A stretch of 64,000 bases of DNA, taken from contig JBJMTV010000040.1 of the NCBI GenBank assembly GCA_045811525.1, positions 4,613-68,612 of the forward strand. The letters run 5' to 3'. Shown piece by piece: positions 50,905 to 59,582 of the stretch (position 1 is the stretch's first letter; each line of letters opens with the position of its first letter). The notes beneath the pieces are model-generated. The model searched no databases and had not been told where the DNA came from. It saw only the letters and a program-made list of their open reading frames with translations. Both the position numbers and the translations under genes were made by a program. The DNA is from VAZQ01 sp045811525. Lineage in GTDB: Bacteria; Pseudomonadota; Alphaproteobacteria; Rhizobiales; Xanthobacteraceae.

Positions 50905-52047
50905 CTATGCAGAGCCGCGGCGCGTGCCTCTCGCAAGCTCACGGATGGCATCACGGTCGGGCTCGAAGCCCAGACCCGGCGCTTGCGGCAAGGTGAGCCA
51001 GCCATCGCTTGGCTCCGGCAGATCGCGATAAATCTTCTTGCACAGCTCAACCGCGAGATAGTGCATCTCCACCAGACCGCCATTGGCCGCGCCCGCCTGC
51101 AGATGCATGTTGTGGTAGGGCCAGGCGCCACCATTGGCCATGGGAACGTTGAATGCGGCGGCAAGTCCGGCGACTTTGAGCGCCTGGGTGAAGCCGACCC
51201 CGCTCACCACATTGGGCTGCACATAATCCACGGCGTCCCGCAGCAGGAGGTCGCGGAACCGGTAGAGCAGTCCCTCGTTCTGACCGCAGGCGAGCGCCAT
51301 TCCGGTGGCTCGCCGCAGCTGGGCCATCTGCAGCGCGTCGTTCTGGGTGATCGGCTCCTCGAAAAACGAGATCGCGTAGGGCCGCACCAGCTCCACAAGC
51401 CGCGTGGCATGGTGGAGATCGAGGCTGCAGTTCGCGTCAATGAAGAGCTCCACCTCCCCGCCCACGGCATCGCGCACAGCGCGCACGCGGGCCGCGTCCT
51501 CGCGAATGACCTCAGTGAGGGGGCGGGCCTCGCGGTGCGCAAGCGCGTCGTGGCCGACCACCATTTTGAGACGGCGATAGCCGTGCGCTACCCATAGCTT
51601 GGCGGCCGCCGCGAGCTGCTCGCGATCAAAGAAATGAAAGCCGAAAGTCGCATAGAGGGGCACCCTCCCGCGCGCGCCGCCGAGGAGCCGCCACAACGGT
51701 TGGCCGCACGCCTTGCCCTTGATGTCCCAGAGCGCGGTATCGACAGCAGCCATTGCTTGCGCCGCAAAGCCGGTCTGCCCGCGCGGGGACAGCGTCCAGT
51801 AAAGCTTCTCGCCGATAAGCTCGGTCGCCAGCGGATCGTCGCCGAGGATCGCCGGAGCAATGACCTCGTTGATGATCGCGCCAATCACCGTCTCGCGGGT
51901 GATCCCGGCAAGCCCGTGACCAACAATCCCAGTATCGGTTTCCACCTCGACGAAGCACGCTTCGAGCGCGCTCTCACGTTCGATGCCGGGCAATGCAATG
52001 CGCAGCGGCACAAAAAGGGGTGTGGCCGCAACTCGAACGATCTTCAT
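50905..52047 (-). CDS. Mandelate racemase/muconate lactonizing (enolase-superfamily) enzyme
   Basis: This 380-residue enolase-superfamily protein abstracts a proton next to a carboxylate. The N-terminal capping domain is 'VPLRIALPGIERESALEACFVEVETDTGIVGHG'. In the barrel are 'GYRRLKMVVGHD' (K-x-V/K-x-G region, near 162-173), 'VELFIDANCSLD' (Mg-binding Asp, near 197-208), 'ISFFEEPITQND' (Glu, near 223-234) and 'ACGQNEG' (Glu, near 250). A His is in the C-terminal part ('GAWPYHNMHLQAG'). GAGGA lies 8 bases before the ATG at 52047. It is the first gene of the seven-gene cluster and divergent from the ABC importer genes. Confidence 0.88.
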   Translation of the reverse strand: MKIVRVAATPLFVPLRIALPGIERESALEACFVEVETDTGIVGHGLAGITRETVIGAIINEVIAPAILGDDPLATELIGEKLYWTLSPRGQTGFAAQAMAAVDTALWDIKGKACGQPLWRLLGGARGRVPLYATFGFHFFDREQLAAAAKLWVAHGYRRLKMVVGHDALAHREARPLTEVIREDAARVRAVRDAVGGEVELFIDANCSLDLHHATRLVELVRPYAISFFEEPITQNDALQMAQLRRATGMALACGQNEGLLYRFRDLLLRDAVDYVQPNVVSGVGFTQALKVAGLAAAFNVPMANGGAWPYHNMHLQAGAANGGLVEMHYLAVELCKKIYRDLPEPSDGWLTLPQAPGLGFEPDRDAIRELARGTRRGSA

Positions 52048-52223
52048 GATTGTTTCCTCGGTGGATGTGCAGACCTGCTCAGGCGTTGCATCATGACTGG
52101 ATCGCACGAGGCCGTGTCAGGCCATTCGTATTGCTTGCCGAGGTCTGGTTCGCGGCGCCCCCAGAGCCCCAGGTCAAACCGGGGTTGAGAACACCGTGCC
52201 GCCTGGGCAAATTGCAGGAAGCC

Positions 52224-53048
52224 ATGAACCGCCCGCTCGTCAACCGCAATGATACCCGTGCCTCTGCCCGGCCGGCGATCCGCATCTGCGAGCTGACCAA
52301 GCGTTTCGGTGAGCTCGTCGCCGTCGACGGCGTGTCCGTGGACATCGCGCACGGCGAGTTCTTCATGATCGTCGGACCGAGCGGTTGCGGGAAGACCACG
52401 CTGCTGCGCATCCTCGCCGGGCTCGAATCCGTCAGCTCGGGAACGATCGAGATTGAGACTCCGAGCTCGTCGCGTCCGGTCAGCTCCATGATCTTCCAAG
52501 GCGACTCAATTTTCCCGTGGATGACGGTCTGGGATAATGCGGCCTACGGGTTGCGGATGCGCCGAGTCCCCAAAGCCACGATCAAGGAGGTGGTCGGGCA
52601 CTATCTTGCGCGCACCGGCCTCACGCGCTTTGCGAAATACTACCCGCATCAGCTTTCCGGTGGCATGCGCCAGCGCGTCTCGATCGCACGCGCCTTCGCC
52701 AATGATCCGCAAATACTGCTGATGGACGAGCCATTCTCAGCCCTCGACGCGCAGAACAAGCTGTTGCTGCAGGAGGAGCTGCTGCGCATTTGGGAGGAGC
52801 ACAAGAAGACTGTGGTGTTCATTACCCACTCGGTGGACGAGGCGGTGTTCCTCGGCGACCGCATCCTGGTGATGACGGCGCAGCCCGGCAAGGTAAAGAT
52901 GTTCATGCCGGTTCCGCTGGCGCGGCCCCGCAATATCCTGGACCTGCAGAAATCTGCGCAATATGGCGAACTCATCGCCAATATCTGGACGAGCCTGCGT
53001 GAGGAGGTCGACCGCGCGCGCACACACGAGAAGGAGCTGAAACGATGA
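52224..53048 (+). CDS. ABC importer ATP-binding protein (SsuB/TauB-like)
   Basis: This 274-residue ATPase of the nitrate/sulfonate/taurine import type has Walker A 'GPSGCGKTT' (near 51-59), Q-loop 'MIFQGDSIFPWMTV' (near 88-101), signature 'LSGGMRQR' (near 143-150), Walker B 'ILLMDEPFSALD' (near 163-174) and switch His 'FITHSVDEA' (near 196-204). The start at 52224 has AGGAA 5-6 bases upstream; a long upstream extension is not plausible. It overlaps the permease gene by 4 bases. No NMT1/SsuA-like binding protein gene is adjacent. Confidence 0.9.
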   Translation: MNRPLVNRNDTRASARPAIRICELTKRFGELVAVDGVSVDIAHGEFFMIVGPSGCGKTTLLRILAGLESVSSGTIEIETPSSSRPVSSMIFQGDSIFPWMTVWDNAAYGLRMRRVPKATIKEVVGHYLARTGLTRFAKYYPHQLSGGMRQRVSIARAFANDPQILLMDEPFSALDAQNKLLLQEELLRIWEEHKKTVVFITHSVDEAVFLGDRILVMTAQPGKVKMFMPVPLARPRNILDLQKSAQYGELIANIWTSLREEVDRARTHEKELKR

Positions 53049-53848
53049 CCGTGCAGACGATCACGACGGCCGCACGCAACGGGATCACGATGTCGCCCCG
53101 AACGCGCGACCGCCTGCTGAGCGTTATCTCGCCGCTCGCCCTGTTGACCCTGTGGGAGCTCTGTGCGCGTTTCGGGCTGATCGATACGCGATTTTTTCCC
53201 GCGCCCTCGAGCGTGGTCGCCACGATGGTGGAGATGCTGCGCACGGGTGAGCTGATCACGCACACCAGCATCAGCATGCAGCGTCTTGCCTACGGCGTGG
53301 TACTGGGCGGCGTGCCCGCCCTGGTGCTTGGCATCGCCATGGGCCTCAACCGGCCAATTCGCGCCGTGCTCGATCCGCTGATCGCGGCGACCTACCCGGT
53401 GCCCAAGAGCGCGATCCTGCCGTTGGCGCTGCTGATCTTCGGGCTAGGTGAGGCATCGAAAATCTTCATGGTCGCGATCGGCGTGTTCTTTCCGGTCGTG
53501 ATCAATGCCACGACGGGGGTGCTCGAGATCAACAAGATCTACCTTGATGTCGGCAAGAGTTTCAAAGCGAACCGCTGGAACACGTTCTGGACCATTGCCT
53601 TGCCGGGTGCCCTGCCGGTGATCATGACGGGCTTCAAGCTTGGCATCGGCATCGGCCTGGTTCTGATTGCCGTTGCCGAGATGGTCGGCGCCAAGAGCGG
53701 CCTCGGCTATTTGATATGGAGCGCATGGAGCACGTTCGCCGTCGAGCAGATGTATGTCGGGCTATTCGTCATCGCGCTGATCGGTTTTCTCCTCACGCTC
53801 CTGCTCAACGAGCTCGAGCGCATCATCATTCCCTGGAAATCGGAGTGA
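53045..53848 (+). CDS. ABC importer permease (SsuC/TauC-like)
   Basis: This 267-residue inner-membrane permease has six helices. It has the 'EAA' loop region 'DVGKSFKANRWNTFWTIALPGALPVIMTGFKLGIGIGLVLIAVAEM' (about 168-213), typical of the nitrate/sulfonate/taurine group. The first part, 'SPLALLTLWELCARFGLIDTRFFPAPSSVVATMVEML', is also typical. Its start overlaps the ATPase gene by 4 bases. The substrate is unknown; the missing binding protein may be encoded elsewhere, or one of the neighbouring Bug proteins could serve, which would be unusual. Confidence 0.9.
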   Translation: MTVQTITTAARNGITMSPRTRDRLLSVISPLALLTLWELCARFGLIDTRFFPAPSSVVATMVEMLRTGELITHTSISMQRLAYGVVLGGVPALVLGIAMGLNRPIRAVLDPLIAATYPVPKSAILPLALLIFGLGEASKIFMVAIGVFFPVVINATTGVLEINKIYLDVGKSFKANRWNTFWTIALPGALPVIMTGFKLGIGIGLVLIAVAEMVGAKSGLGYLIWSAWSTFAVEQMYVGLFVIALIGFLLTLLLNELERIIIPWKSE

Positions 53849-53924
53849 GAAGGGGAAGCCGGAGCGGAGGGTAAACGACCCAGCCTTCGGTCAGACCGTC
53901 AAGGAATTTGCGTTTGAAGGACGC

Positions 53925-55145
53925 TCACGCGGCGCTGCGAGCGGGTACCGCGCCAGGGATTCGCGCGCTCTTGTCTGCGCGCAGCACGAGATCGAGGGAG
54001 GCGACCTCGACGCGGTTGCGTCCGCGCTCCTTGGCGCAATAAAGCGCCTGATCGGCCTGTACCAGCAACTCGGCAAGCACGAGCGGCTGATCAGCACTGA
54101 ACGCCATGCCAATGCTCACAGTCGCTCGCACCGGGCGTCCATCCACCTCGACCGCCGCATCAGCGAAGGCGGAGCGGACGCGCTCGGCAAGAGCCACCCC
54201 CTTCTCCCGACTCACATGGGAAAGCACCGCCCCGAACTCCTCGCCACCGAGACGGCCGATCAGATCAGAACTGCGTACACTGTCACGAGCCGTTTCGGCA
54301 AAGACCTGCAGCACACGGTCACCGATCGCATGACCGTAGCGATCGTTGATTGACTTGAAGTGATCAAGGTCGATCAACAGCACGGCCATCGACGACAGAT
54401 CAGCGGCGCGGCGTTTCGTCATCTCGTGCCCGTCCAGTAGGAACGAGCGGCGGTTGGCAATCCCGGTCAAGGGATCGATCATAGCCGCGGTCTTGTGCCG
54501 ATACTCGGTACGCTCCTTCGCCATCGCGAGCAGAATGAAGGCGATGGAGATCGTGAACAGGAGCGCCTCGAAGCTCAGCACCGTAAGCCACACGCTATCG
54601 AACACCTCGCTCGCCGGCAGCCACGGCACCATGGTCACAAGCGGCGTGCGCAGCAGGAAGAGCGCGCCGTGTGCAAACAACATGAAGATGGCCGGCCAGC
54701 GGGAAACCAGGGGCTCACCGCGGCCGCGCCAGAACTCGTAGGCCGTGAGCCAAGTATAGGTTGTGACCATGCTCGAGGCGAGCAGGACGCGAACGTCGAG
54801 ATTGCCGGCGAGGCTCGGCAGATGGGTAATGATCACCCAGGAGATCGGCCCCCCGACCATGCCCATCAGCAGCGGGGCTCGTCCGTCGAACACCCGTGCG
54901 CCGGTCCAGGTGAGCGCAAAGCTCAAGAACAGAAGCGCGTTGGCAAGGTCGATGGCAATCGCGGCGCTGACCGCATCGTACATGCCGAACAGAACCACCG
55001 AGAGTGCCCGCACGAGATGGGCACTCCCCCACCAGGCAACCGCCCTGATTTGTGTGTTCTGGACCCACGCGAACAGCAGCAAAAGCCCGAGAATGGTCTC
55101 GACATAGATTGTGACCAGGAAGAGTGTATGAACGTCGAGATTCAT
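53925..55145 (-). CDS. Membrane-bound diguanylate cyclase (GGDEF)
   Basis: This 406-residue protein has an N-terminal part with about seven membrane helices (residues 5-220), followed by a GGDEF domain. It has 'DPLTGIANRRSFLLDG' (near 240), 'VLLIDLDHFKSINDRYGHAIGDRVLQ' (near 272-297), and the active site 'GRLGGEEFGAVL' (near 315). An RxxD motif ('RSSD') five residues before the GGEEF suggests product feedback inhibition. It makes c-di-GMP, which controls motility and biofilm. The start at 55145 (MNLDVHTLF) was chosen; a 121-residue extension is not conserved-looking. It is divergent from the cysteine synthase gene. Confidence 0.9.
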   Translation of the reverse strand: MNLDVHTLFLVTIYVETILGLLLLFAWVQNTQIRAVAWWGSAHLVRALSVVLFGMYDAVSAAIAIDLANALLFLSFALTWTGARVFDGRAPLLMGMVGGPISWVIITHLPSLAGNLDVRVLLASSMVTTYTWLTAYEFWRGRGEPLVSRWPAIFMLFAHGALFLLRTPLVTMVPWLPASEVFDSVWLTVLSFEALLFTISIAFILLAMAKERTEYRHKTAAMIDPLTGIANRRSFLLDGHEMTKRRAADLSSMAVLLIDLDHFKSINDRYGHAIGDRVLQVFAETARDSVRSSDLIGRLGGEEFGAVLSHVSREKGVALAERVRSAFADAAVEVDGRPVRATVSIGMAFSADQPLVLAELLVQADQALYCAKERGRNRVEVASLDLVLRADKSARIPGAVPARSAA

Positions 55146-55383
55146 TGGTGTCACAGCCGCATCCACCCGCCTCACCCGTGGCGTTCTCACGTAACCCACA
55201 CCCACCAAACAATGCGTGAATGATGTCACTCCTCCCGGTGCAAACGGCGACGCATGGTTGCGAGAACGTTTCTGGATTATCTCGAATTGACAATGGCCGG
55301 TGAGCGTTACGCCTGACCCGTCGGCGGCAAGGAAGTTGCAGTCTTCGGCGCATGAGCTAGGTTGCCGCGCCGCGCAGGGCCAC

Positions 55384-56439
55384 ATGGATGCTGATGCGAT
55401 GCAGACCCGCGACGGGATAGTCGAGGCGATCGGCAACACGCCCTTGATCTTGCTCAAGCGGGCCTCCGAGCAAACCGGCTGCACTATTCTCGGCAAGGCC
55501 GAGTTCATGAACCCCGGTCAGTCCGTGAAGGACAGGCCGGCGCGCCAAATCGTTCTGGAAGCAGAGAGGCGGCACGAGCTCGGCCCAGGCGGGCTCGTGG
55601 TCGAGAGCACCGCCGGTAACACCGGCATCGGCCTTGCGCTCGTCGCCAATGCGCGCGGCTATCGCACCTTGATCGTCATTCCCAAGACGCAGAGCCAGGA
55701 GAAAAAGGACATGCTGCGGCTCTGTGGGGCGCAGCTGGTGGAAGTGCCGGCTGTCCCTTACAGCAATCCGAACAATTATCAGCACATCGGCCGTCGCCTG
55801 GCCGACGAATTGCGCAAGACGGAGCCAAATGGGGTCCTGTTCGCCGATCAGTGGAATAATCTCGACAATCGGAGGGCCCATTACGTTTCCACCGGGCCGG
55901 AAATCTGGTCGCAAACCGAGGGCAACATCGACGGCTTCATCTGTGCCATCGGCACGGGCGGCACGATGGCCGGCGTCGCCAGCTTTCTGCGCGAACGCAA
56001 AAAAAGCATCGTGATCGGATTGGCCGATCCAAAAGGAGCGGCAATGTACAACTGGTTCGCGCATGGCGAGGTCAAAGTATCTGATGGCAGCTCCGTCACC
56101 GAGGGGATCGGCTTGGGACGCGTGACCAGCATCATCGAGGATATAGAGGTTGACGAGCCTTACCTCATTCCCGACGAGGAGGCCTTGCCCATCATCTTCG
56201 AGCTCGTGCGCGCGGAAGGCTTGTGCCTCGGCGGCTCGAGTGGGGTCAACGTCGCGGGCGCAATCCGGCTGGCGCAATCACTGGGGCCTGGTCACACCAT
56301 CGTGACCATTCTCGCCGACTCCGGCACACGTTATCAATCCAAGCTGTTCAATCCGCAGTTTCTGCGGTCAAAAGGGCTGTCCGTACCGGAGTGGCTGGAG
56401 CGCACGCCCGACCTGCTGCCGCCCTACCAGCCGATCTGA
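55384..56439 (+). CDS. cysK: Cysteine synthase (CysK-type, long form)
   Basis: This 351-residue PLP enzyme makes cysteine from O-acetylserine and sulfide. It has 'IGNTPLILLKRAS' (near 16-28), the PLP lysine motif 'NPGQSVKDRPA' (near 43-53), 'STAGNTGIGLAL' (phosphate-binding, near 73-84), 'AIGTGGTMAG' (near 187-196) and 'LCLGGSSGVNVAGA' (near 284-297). It is about 35 residues longer than typical CysK, with a C-terminal extension 'SKGLSVPEWLERTPDLLPPYQPI'. The start at 55384 is the most likely; another ATG lies 5 codons on. It begins a three-gene group with AlaX and a sulfurtransferase. Confidence 0.88.
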   Translation: MDADAMQTRDGIVEAIGNTPLILLKRASEQTGCTILGKAEFMNPGQSVKDRPARQIVLEAERRHELGPGGLVVESTAGNTGIGLALVANARGYRTLIVIPKTQSQEKKDMLRLCGAQLVEVPAVPYSNPNNYQHIGRRLADELRKTEPNGVLFADQWNNLDNRRAHYVSTGPEIWSQTEGNIDGFICAIGTGGTMAGVASFLRERKKSIVIGLADPKGAAMYNWFAHGEVKVSDGSSVTEGIGLGRVTSIIEDIEVDEPYLIPDEEALPIIFELVRAEGLCLGGSSGVNVAGAIRLAQSLGPGHTIVTILADSGTRYQSKLFNPQFLRSKGLSVPEWLERTPDLLPPYQPI

Positions 56440-56473
56440 TGTGGCAAATTGATCCGATCGATGCTCATTTCCT

Positions 56474-57208
56474 ATGCCGACTGATCCAATGCCAACTGAT
56501 TGCTTGTTCCGCGAGGATTCCTACCTCACCAATTGCAGCGCCACCGTGGTGGGGCTCACCGGCGCGGGCGGTGTCGTGCTCGACCGCACCATCTTCTACG
56601 CCGCTTCCGGTGGCCAGCCGGCGGATCGCGGCGTGCTGACACTGGCAACTGGTGATGCGCTGCTCATCGACACTGCAAGCTATGCCGACAACGGGAAAAC
56701 CGAGATCGTGCATATGCCCGCCAGCATCACGGGGTCGATGCTGGCGGTCGGGCAGCCGGTCCACGCCGTCATCGACTGGGATCTGCGCTTTGCCCGCATG
56801 CGCATGCACACGGCGCTGCATCTGCTTTCAGCCGTGCTGCCCTATCCGGTCACCGGCGGGTCAGTCGGTGAGAAGGAAGGGCGTCTCGACTTCGACATTC
56901 CCGAAGCTGGGCTCGACAAGGACGAGATCACCGACAAGCTCGCCAGAGTGATCGCTGCCGACGCGGAGGTGCGCTCGTTCTGGATTTCCGATGCCGAGCT
57001 CGAGGCCAAGCCAGGTCTCGTCAAGACCATGGCGGTCAAGCCGCCTATGGGCACCGGCCGCGTGCGCCTGGTGGAGATCGTCGGCTACGACCTGCAGCCG
57101 TGCGGCGGGACGCACGTGCGCTCCACGGCAGAGATCGGCAAAGTCGCTGTGACACAGATCGAAAAAAAGGGGCGGCAGAACCGCCGCGTACGGCTTGCAT
57201 TTGCTTGA
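56474..57208 (+). CDS. Alanyl-tRNA editing protein (AlaX)
   Basis: This 244-residue AlaRS-like editing protein removes Ser or Gly wrongly charged onto tRNA-Ala. Zinc ligands are in 'HTALHLLSAV' (HxxxH, near 113-122) and 'CGGTHVRS' (CxxxH, near 213-220). The N-terminal part 'DRTIFYAASGGQPADRG' (near 38-54) is the beta-barrel entry typical of AlaX. The protein has the length of AlaX-M. It starts 34 bases after the cysteine synthase gene on the same strand and is followed by a sulfurtransferase, an arrangement I recall from other Hyphomicrobiales. Confidence 0.9.
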   Translation: MPTDPMPTDCLFREDSYLTNCSATVVGLTGAGGVVLDRTIFYAASGGQPADRGVLTLATGDALLIDTASYADNGKTEIVHMPASITGSMLAVGQPVHAVIDWDLRFARMRMHTALHLLSAVLPYPVTGGSVGEKEGRLDFDIPEAGLDKDEITDKLARVIAADAEVRSFWISDAELEAKPGLVKTMAVKPPMGTGRVRLVEIVGYDLQPCGGTHVRSTAEIGKVAVTQIEKKGRQNRRVRLAFA

Positions 57209-57302
57209 TGCGCCATAGCTTAGGCCGGCATGGCTTAGGGCGGCACGGACGCGAGCAACACCACGGGCGGCCGGCACCGCCGGCATGACACACGAGGTCG
57301 CA

Positions 57303-58175
57303 ATGACGGATCAGCACATAGCCCATGAGCCCCTGCCCTCGCGCTGGCTTGTCTCGACAGCCTGGCTCGCGAGTTGCCTGCATGAGCCCCACGTCGTCGT
57401 GGTCGATGGCTCTTTCTATTTGCCCGCACTCAAGCGCGACGCGGCAGCCGAGTATCTCGACGGTCACATTCCTGGCGCGGTGCGTTTCGACATCGACGCG
57501 GTTGCCGACCACGATACTTCACTGCCGCACATGCTGCCGGGCGCCGCGCGCTTCGCGCAATCTGCCGGTGAGCTTGGCATCGCGGAGACGGACACCATTG
57601 TCGTCTATGACGGCGTCGGTCTCGGCGGCGCACCGCGCGTGTGGTGGACATTCCGCACCTTCGGCGCACCGAGTGTCTTCATCCTCGATGGCGGGCTGCC
57701 GAAATGGAAAGCGGAAGGACGTCCGATCGAGAGAGGGGCGGTGAAACGCCAAGCCCGCAAGTTCACTGCTCGTCTTGATGCTGCTGCTGTCGCCGGAGTG
57801 GCCGACGTACAAGGCGCGCTGCAACAGAAGACCGCACAAATCATCGACGCCCGACCCGCCGACCGCTTTCGCGGGGAAGCGCCCGAGCCGAGGCCTGGCC
57901 TGCGTTCCGGGCACATGCCCGGAGCCTTCAACGTGCCCGTGACCGATCTGATCAAGAACGGGCGCCTGGTCAGCCGCGACCAGATTGCTGCAAAGTTTGC
58001 GCGGAGCGGAGTAGACCTCGAGAAGCCGATCATCACGAGCTGCGGCTCCGGCGTGACCGCTGCTACGCTCTGGTTCGCGCTCGACGCCCTCGGCAAGCCA
58101 CCGCTTGCGCTCTATGACGGCTCCTGGTCGGAATGGGGCGCGCGCGCCGATCTCCCGGTCGAGCCGAAAGGCTGA
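57303..58175 (+). CDS. sseA: 3-mercaptopyruvate/thiosulfate sulfurtransferase
   Basis: This 290-residue protein has two rhodanese domains and transfers sulfur from 3-mercaptopyruvate or thiosulfate. The first domain has 'VVVDGSFYLP' (near 31) and 'HIPGAVRFDIDAVADHDTSLPHMLPG' (near 53-78); the second has 'IIDARPADRF' (near 180) and the catalytic Cys in 'TSCGSGVTAATLW' (near 247-259). The loop Cys-Gly-Ser-Gly-Val-Thr is typical of mercaptopyruvate sulfurtransferases. The start at 57303 has GAGGT 5 bases upstream. It is the last gene of the cysK-alaX-sseA group, joining cysteine synthesis and sulfur transfer. Confidence 0.92.
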   Translation: MTDQHIAHEPLPSRWLVSTAWLASCLHEPHVVVVDGSFYLPALKRDAAAEYLDGHIPGAVRFDIDAVADHDTSLPHMLPGAARFAQSAGELGIAETDTIVVYDGVGLGGAPRVWWTFRTFGAPSVFILDGGLPKWKAEGRPIERGAVKRQARKFTARLDAAAVAGVADVQGALQQKTAQIIDARPADRFRGEAPEPRPGLRSGHMPGAFNVPVTDLIKNGRLVSRDQIAAKFARSGVDLEKPIITSCGSGVTAATLWFALDALGKPPLALYDGSWSEWGARADLPVEPKG

Positions 58176-58250
58176 CCTACGGACACTGGCTGGATCGCAC
58201 CAGCTTGCGTGGCACACCTACTCAATTCGCAACAGGTTGCGCGGACGCAC

Positions 58251-59240
58251 CTACTCAATAATTTCGTCAGCACGTCCGGACAGCGGAAGCGGGATGGCAA
58301 CGCCGAGCTCTCGCGCAGTCTTCAGATTGATAATCAATTCAACCTTTGTGGCCTGCTGTACAGGCAGATTCATCGGTTTTTCGCCTTTGAGCAGGCGCGC
58401 GGCGTAAACGCCTGCCAGACGGTACGACTCCGCGAAATCGGCACCATAGCTCATGAGACCGCCCGCTACGGCGAACTCGCGCGTGTAGAAGATTGCGGGC
58501 ACGCCAAAGCGCAGACAGAGCGCTCCCAGGCGTTCGCTACGATTGATGAAAAGAGTATCCACCGCGATCACGAGCGGTCGCTTCGTCTTCGCCGCACTTG
58601 CCACCGCTGCTTCGAGATCATTATCGGCGTCGACTTCGAGGACATGAACGTCCAACGCAAGCCGTTGGGCCGCGCCCTGAATGTCCGCAGCCTGCGTCGT
58701 TGAATTGGGATTGTCCCGCTTTACGAGAAGGGCAATCGATGTTGCAGCCGGGACTAGCTCCTGGAGCAATTCCAAACGCTTCACTGCAAGCTCAACTCCC
58801 ATCTGCGCTACGCCGGTCAGATTGCCCCCCGGGCGCCTCAGGCTTGCGACAAGCCCGAGTGCGACAGGATCACCTCCGACCAGAAACACGATAGGGATCG
58901 ACGAGGTCGCCTGTTTGGCTGCCAAAGCAGCTGGCGTACTTCCCAAAGCGGCGATCAGGGCGACGTCACGCCGGACTAGATCGGCCGCAAGCGCCGGAAG
59001 CCGCTCGTAGCGGTTCTCCGCCCAACGATGCTCGGTCTTCAGATTGCTTCCCTCGACATAGCCGAGCTCAGCGATGCCCGCACGAAAGGCGCGAAGCCGC
59101 GGTTCAAACTGCTCGCGAGATGAGCTTGAAAGCAAGCCCATGACGCTCACAGGCGGTTCTGCGCGCAGCGGCATCGGCGACAGTCCGGCGCCGGCAAAAA
59201 TGGTTATAAACTCGCGCCGTCGGCATCGATGGAAATGCAT
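58251..59240 (-). CDS. PF04392-type ABC substrate-binding protein, orphan
   Basis: This 329-residue periplasmic protein has a Tat-like start ('RRREFITIFAGAGLSP') and the ABC_sub_bind pattern: 'VMGLLSSSSREQFEPRLRAFRAGIAELGYVEGSNLKTEHRWAENRYERLPALAADLVRRDVALI', 'PIVFLVGGDPVALGLVASLRRPGGNLTGVA' and a C-terminal 'RLLKGEKPMNLPVQQATKVELIINLKTARELGV'. These proteins are amplified in Bradyrhizobium-like genomes and often have no permease beside them, as here. The ligand is unknown. A related gene lies at 60823. Confidence 0.88.
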   Translation of the reverse strand: MHFHRCRRREFITIFAGAGLSPMPLRAEPPVSVMGLLSSSSREQFEPRLRAFRAGIAELGYVEGSNLKTEHRWAENRYERLPALAADLVRRDVALIAALGSTPAALAAKQATSSIPIVFLVGGDPVALGLVASLRRPGGNLTGVAQMGVELAVKRLELLQELVPAATSIALLVKRDNPNSTTQAADIQGAAQRLALDVHVLEVDADNDLEAAVASAAKTKRPLVIAVDTLFINRSERLGALCLRFGVPAIFYTREFAVAGGLMSYGADFAESYRLAGVYAARLLKGEKPMNLPVQQATKVELIINLKTARELGVAIPLPLSGRADEIIE

Positions 59241-59582
59241 GCAACCGACCCTGCCAGCTAAGCTTGTGAAGAATAACGCAGGAAAGGTCTTTGGTCACCG
59301 CGCCGACGCCGCCCTGCCCTGCCCATACGACGGGATAGTGGCGCGGCCGTCGAGGCCGAGGTGCACAGGTGCCCTCACCGCCTGATCCACGCATTCGTAC
59401 CTTTCGCCTTCGTTGGGTCGATATCCGACGTGCTGGTCTCCTCATTCGCGCAGCTATGCGCGGCCCCCGCAGTTGAGGGGGGACATGTCAAACTCGAACG
59501 AAAAGGCCGGCTGAGCTTGCGCAATGTGACCGATATGTGCACCGTCTTGCCAATTCGCGGGACGAAACAACCGAGAGCAGCA
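59241..59582. other. 342-base gene-free stretch before the TRAP binding protein
   Basis: Between the divergent PF04392 and dctP-like genes I see no convincing coding sequence, RNA gene or repeat. A short AGCAGCA precedes the dctP ATG. The region should hold the promoters of both genes, but no consensus is clear. Confidence 0.4.

Noticed and set aside
57209..57284. Repeated GGCATGGCTTAGG-like and GGCGGCACGG-like words between alaX and sseA.
   Set aside because: Too short and imperfect to call a repeat; probably chance in a GC-rich gap.
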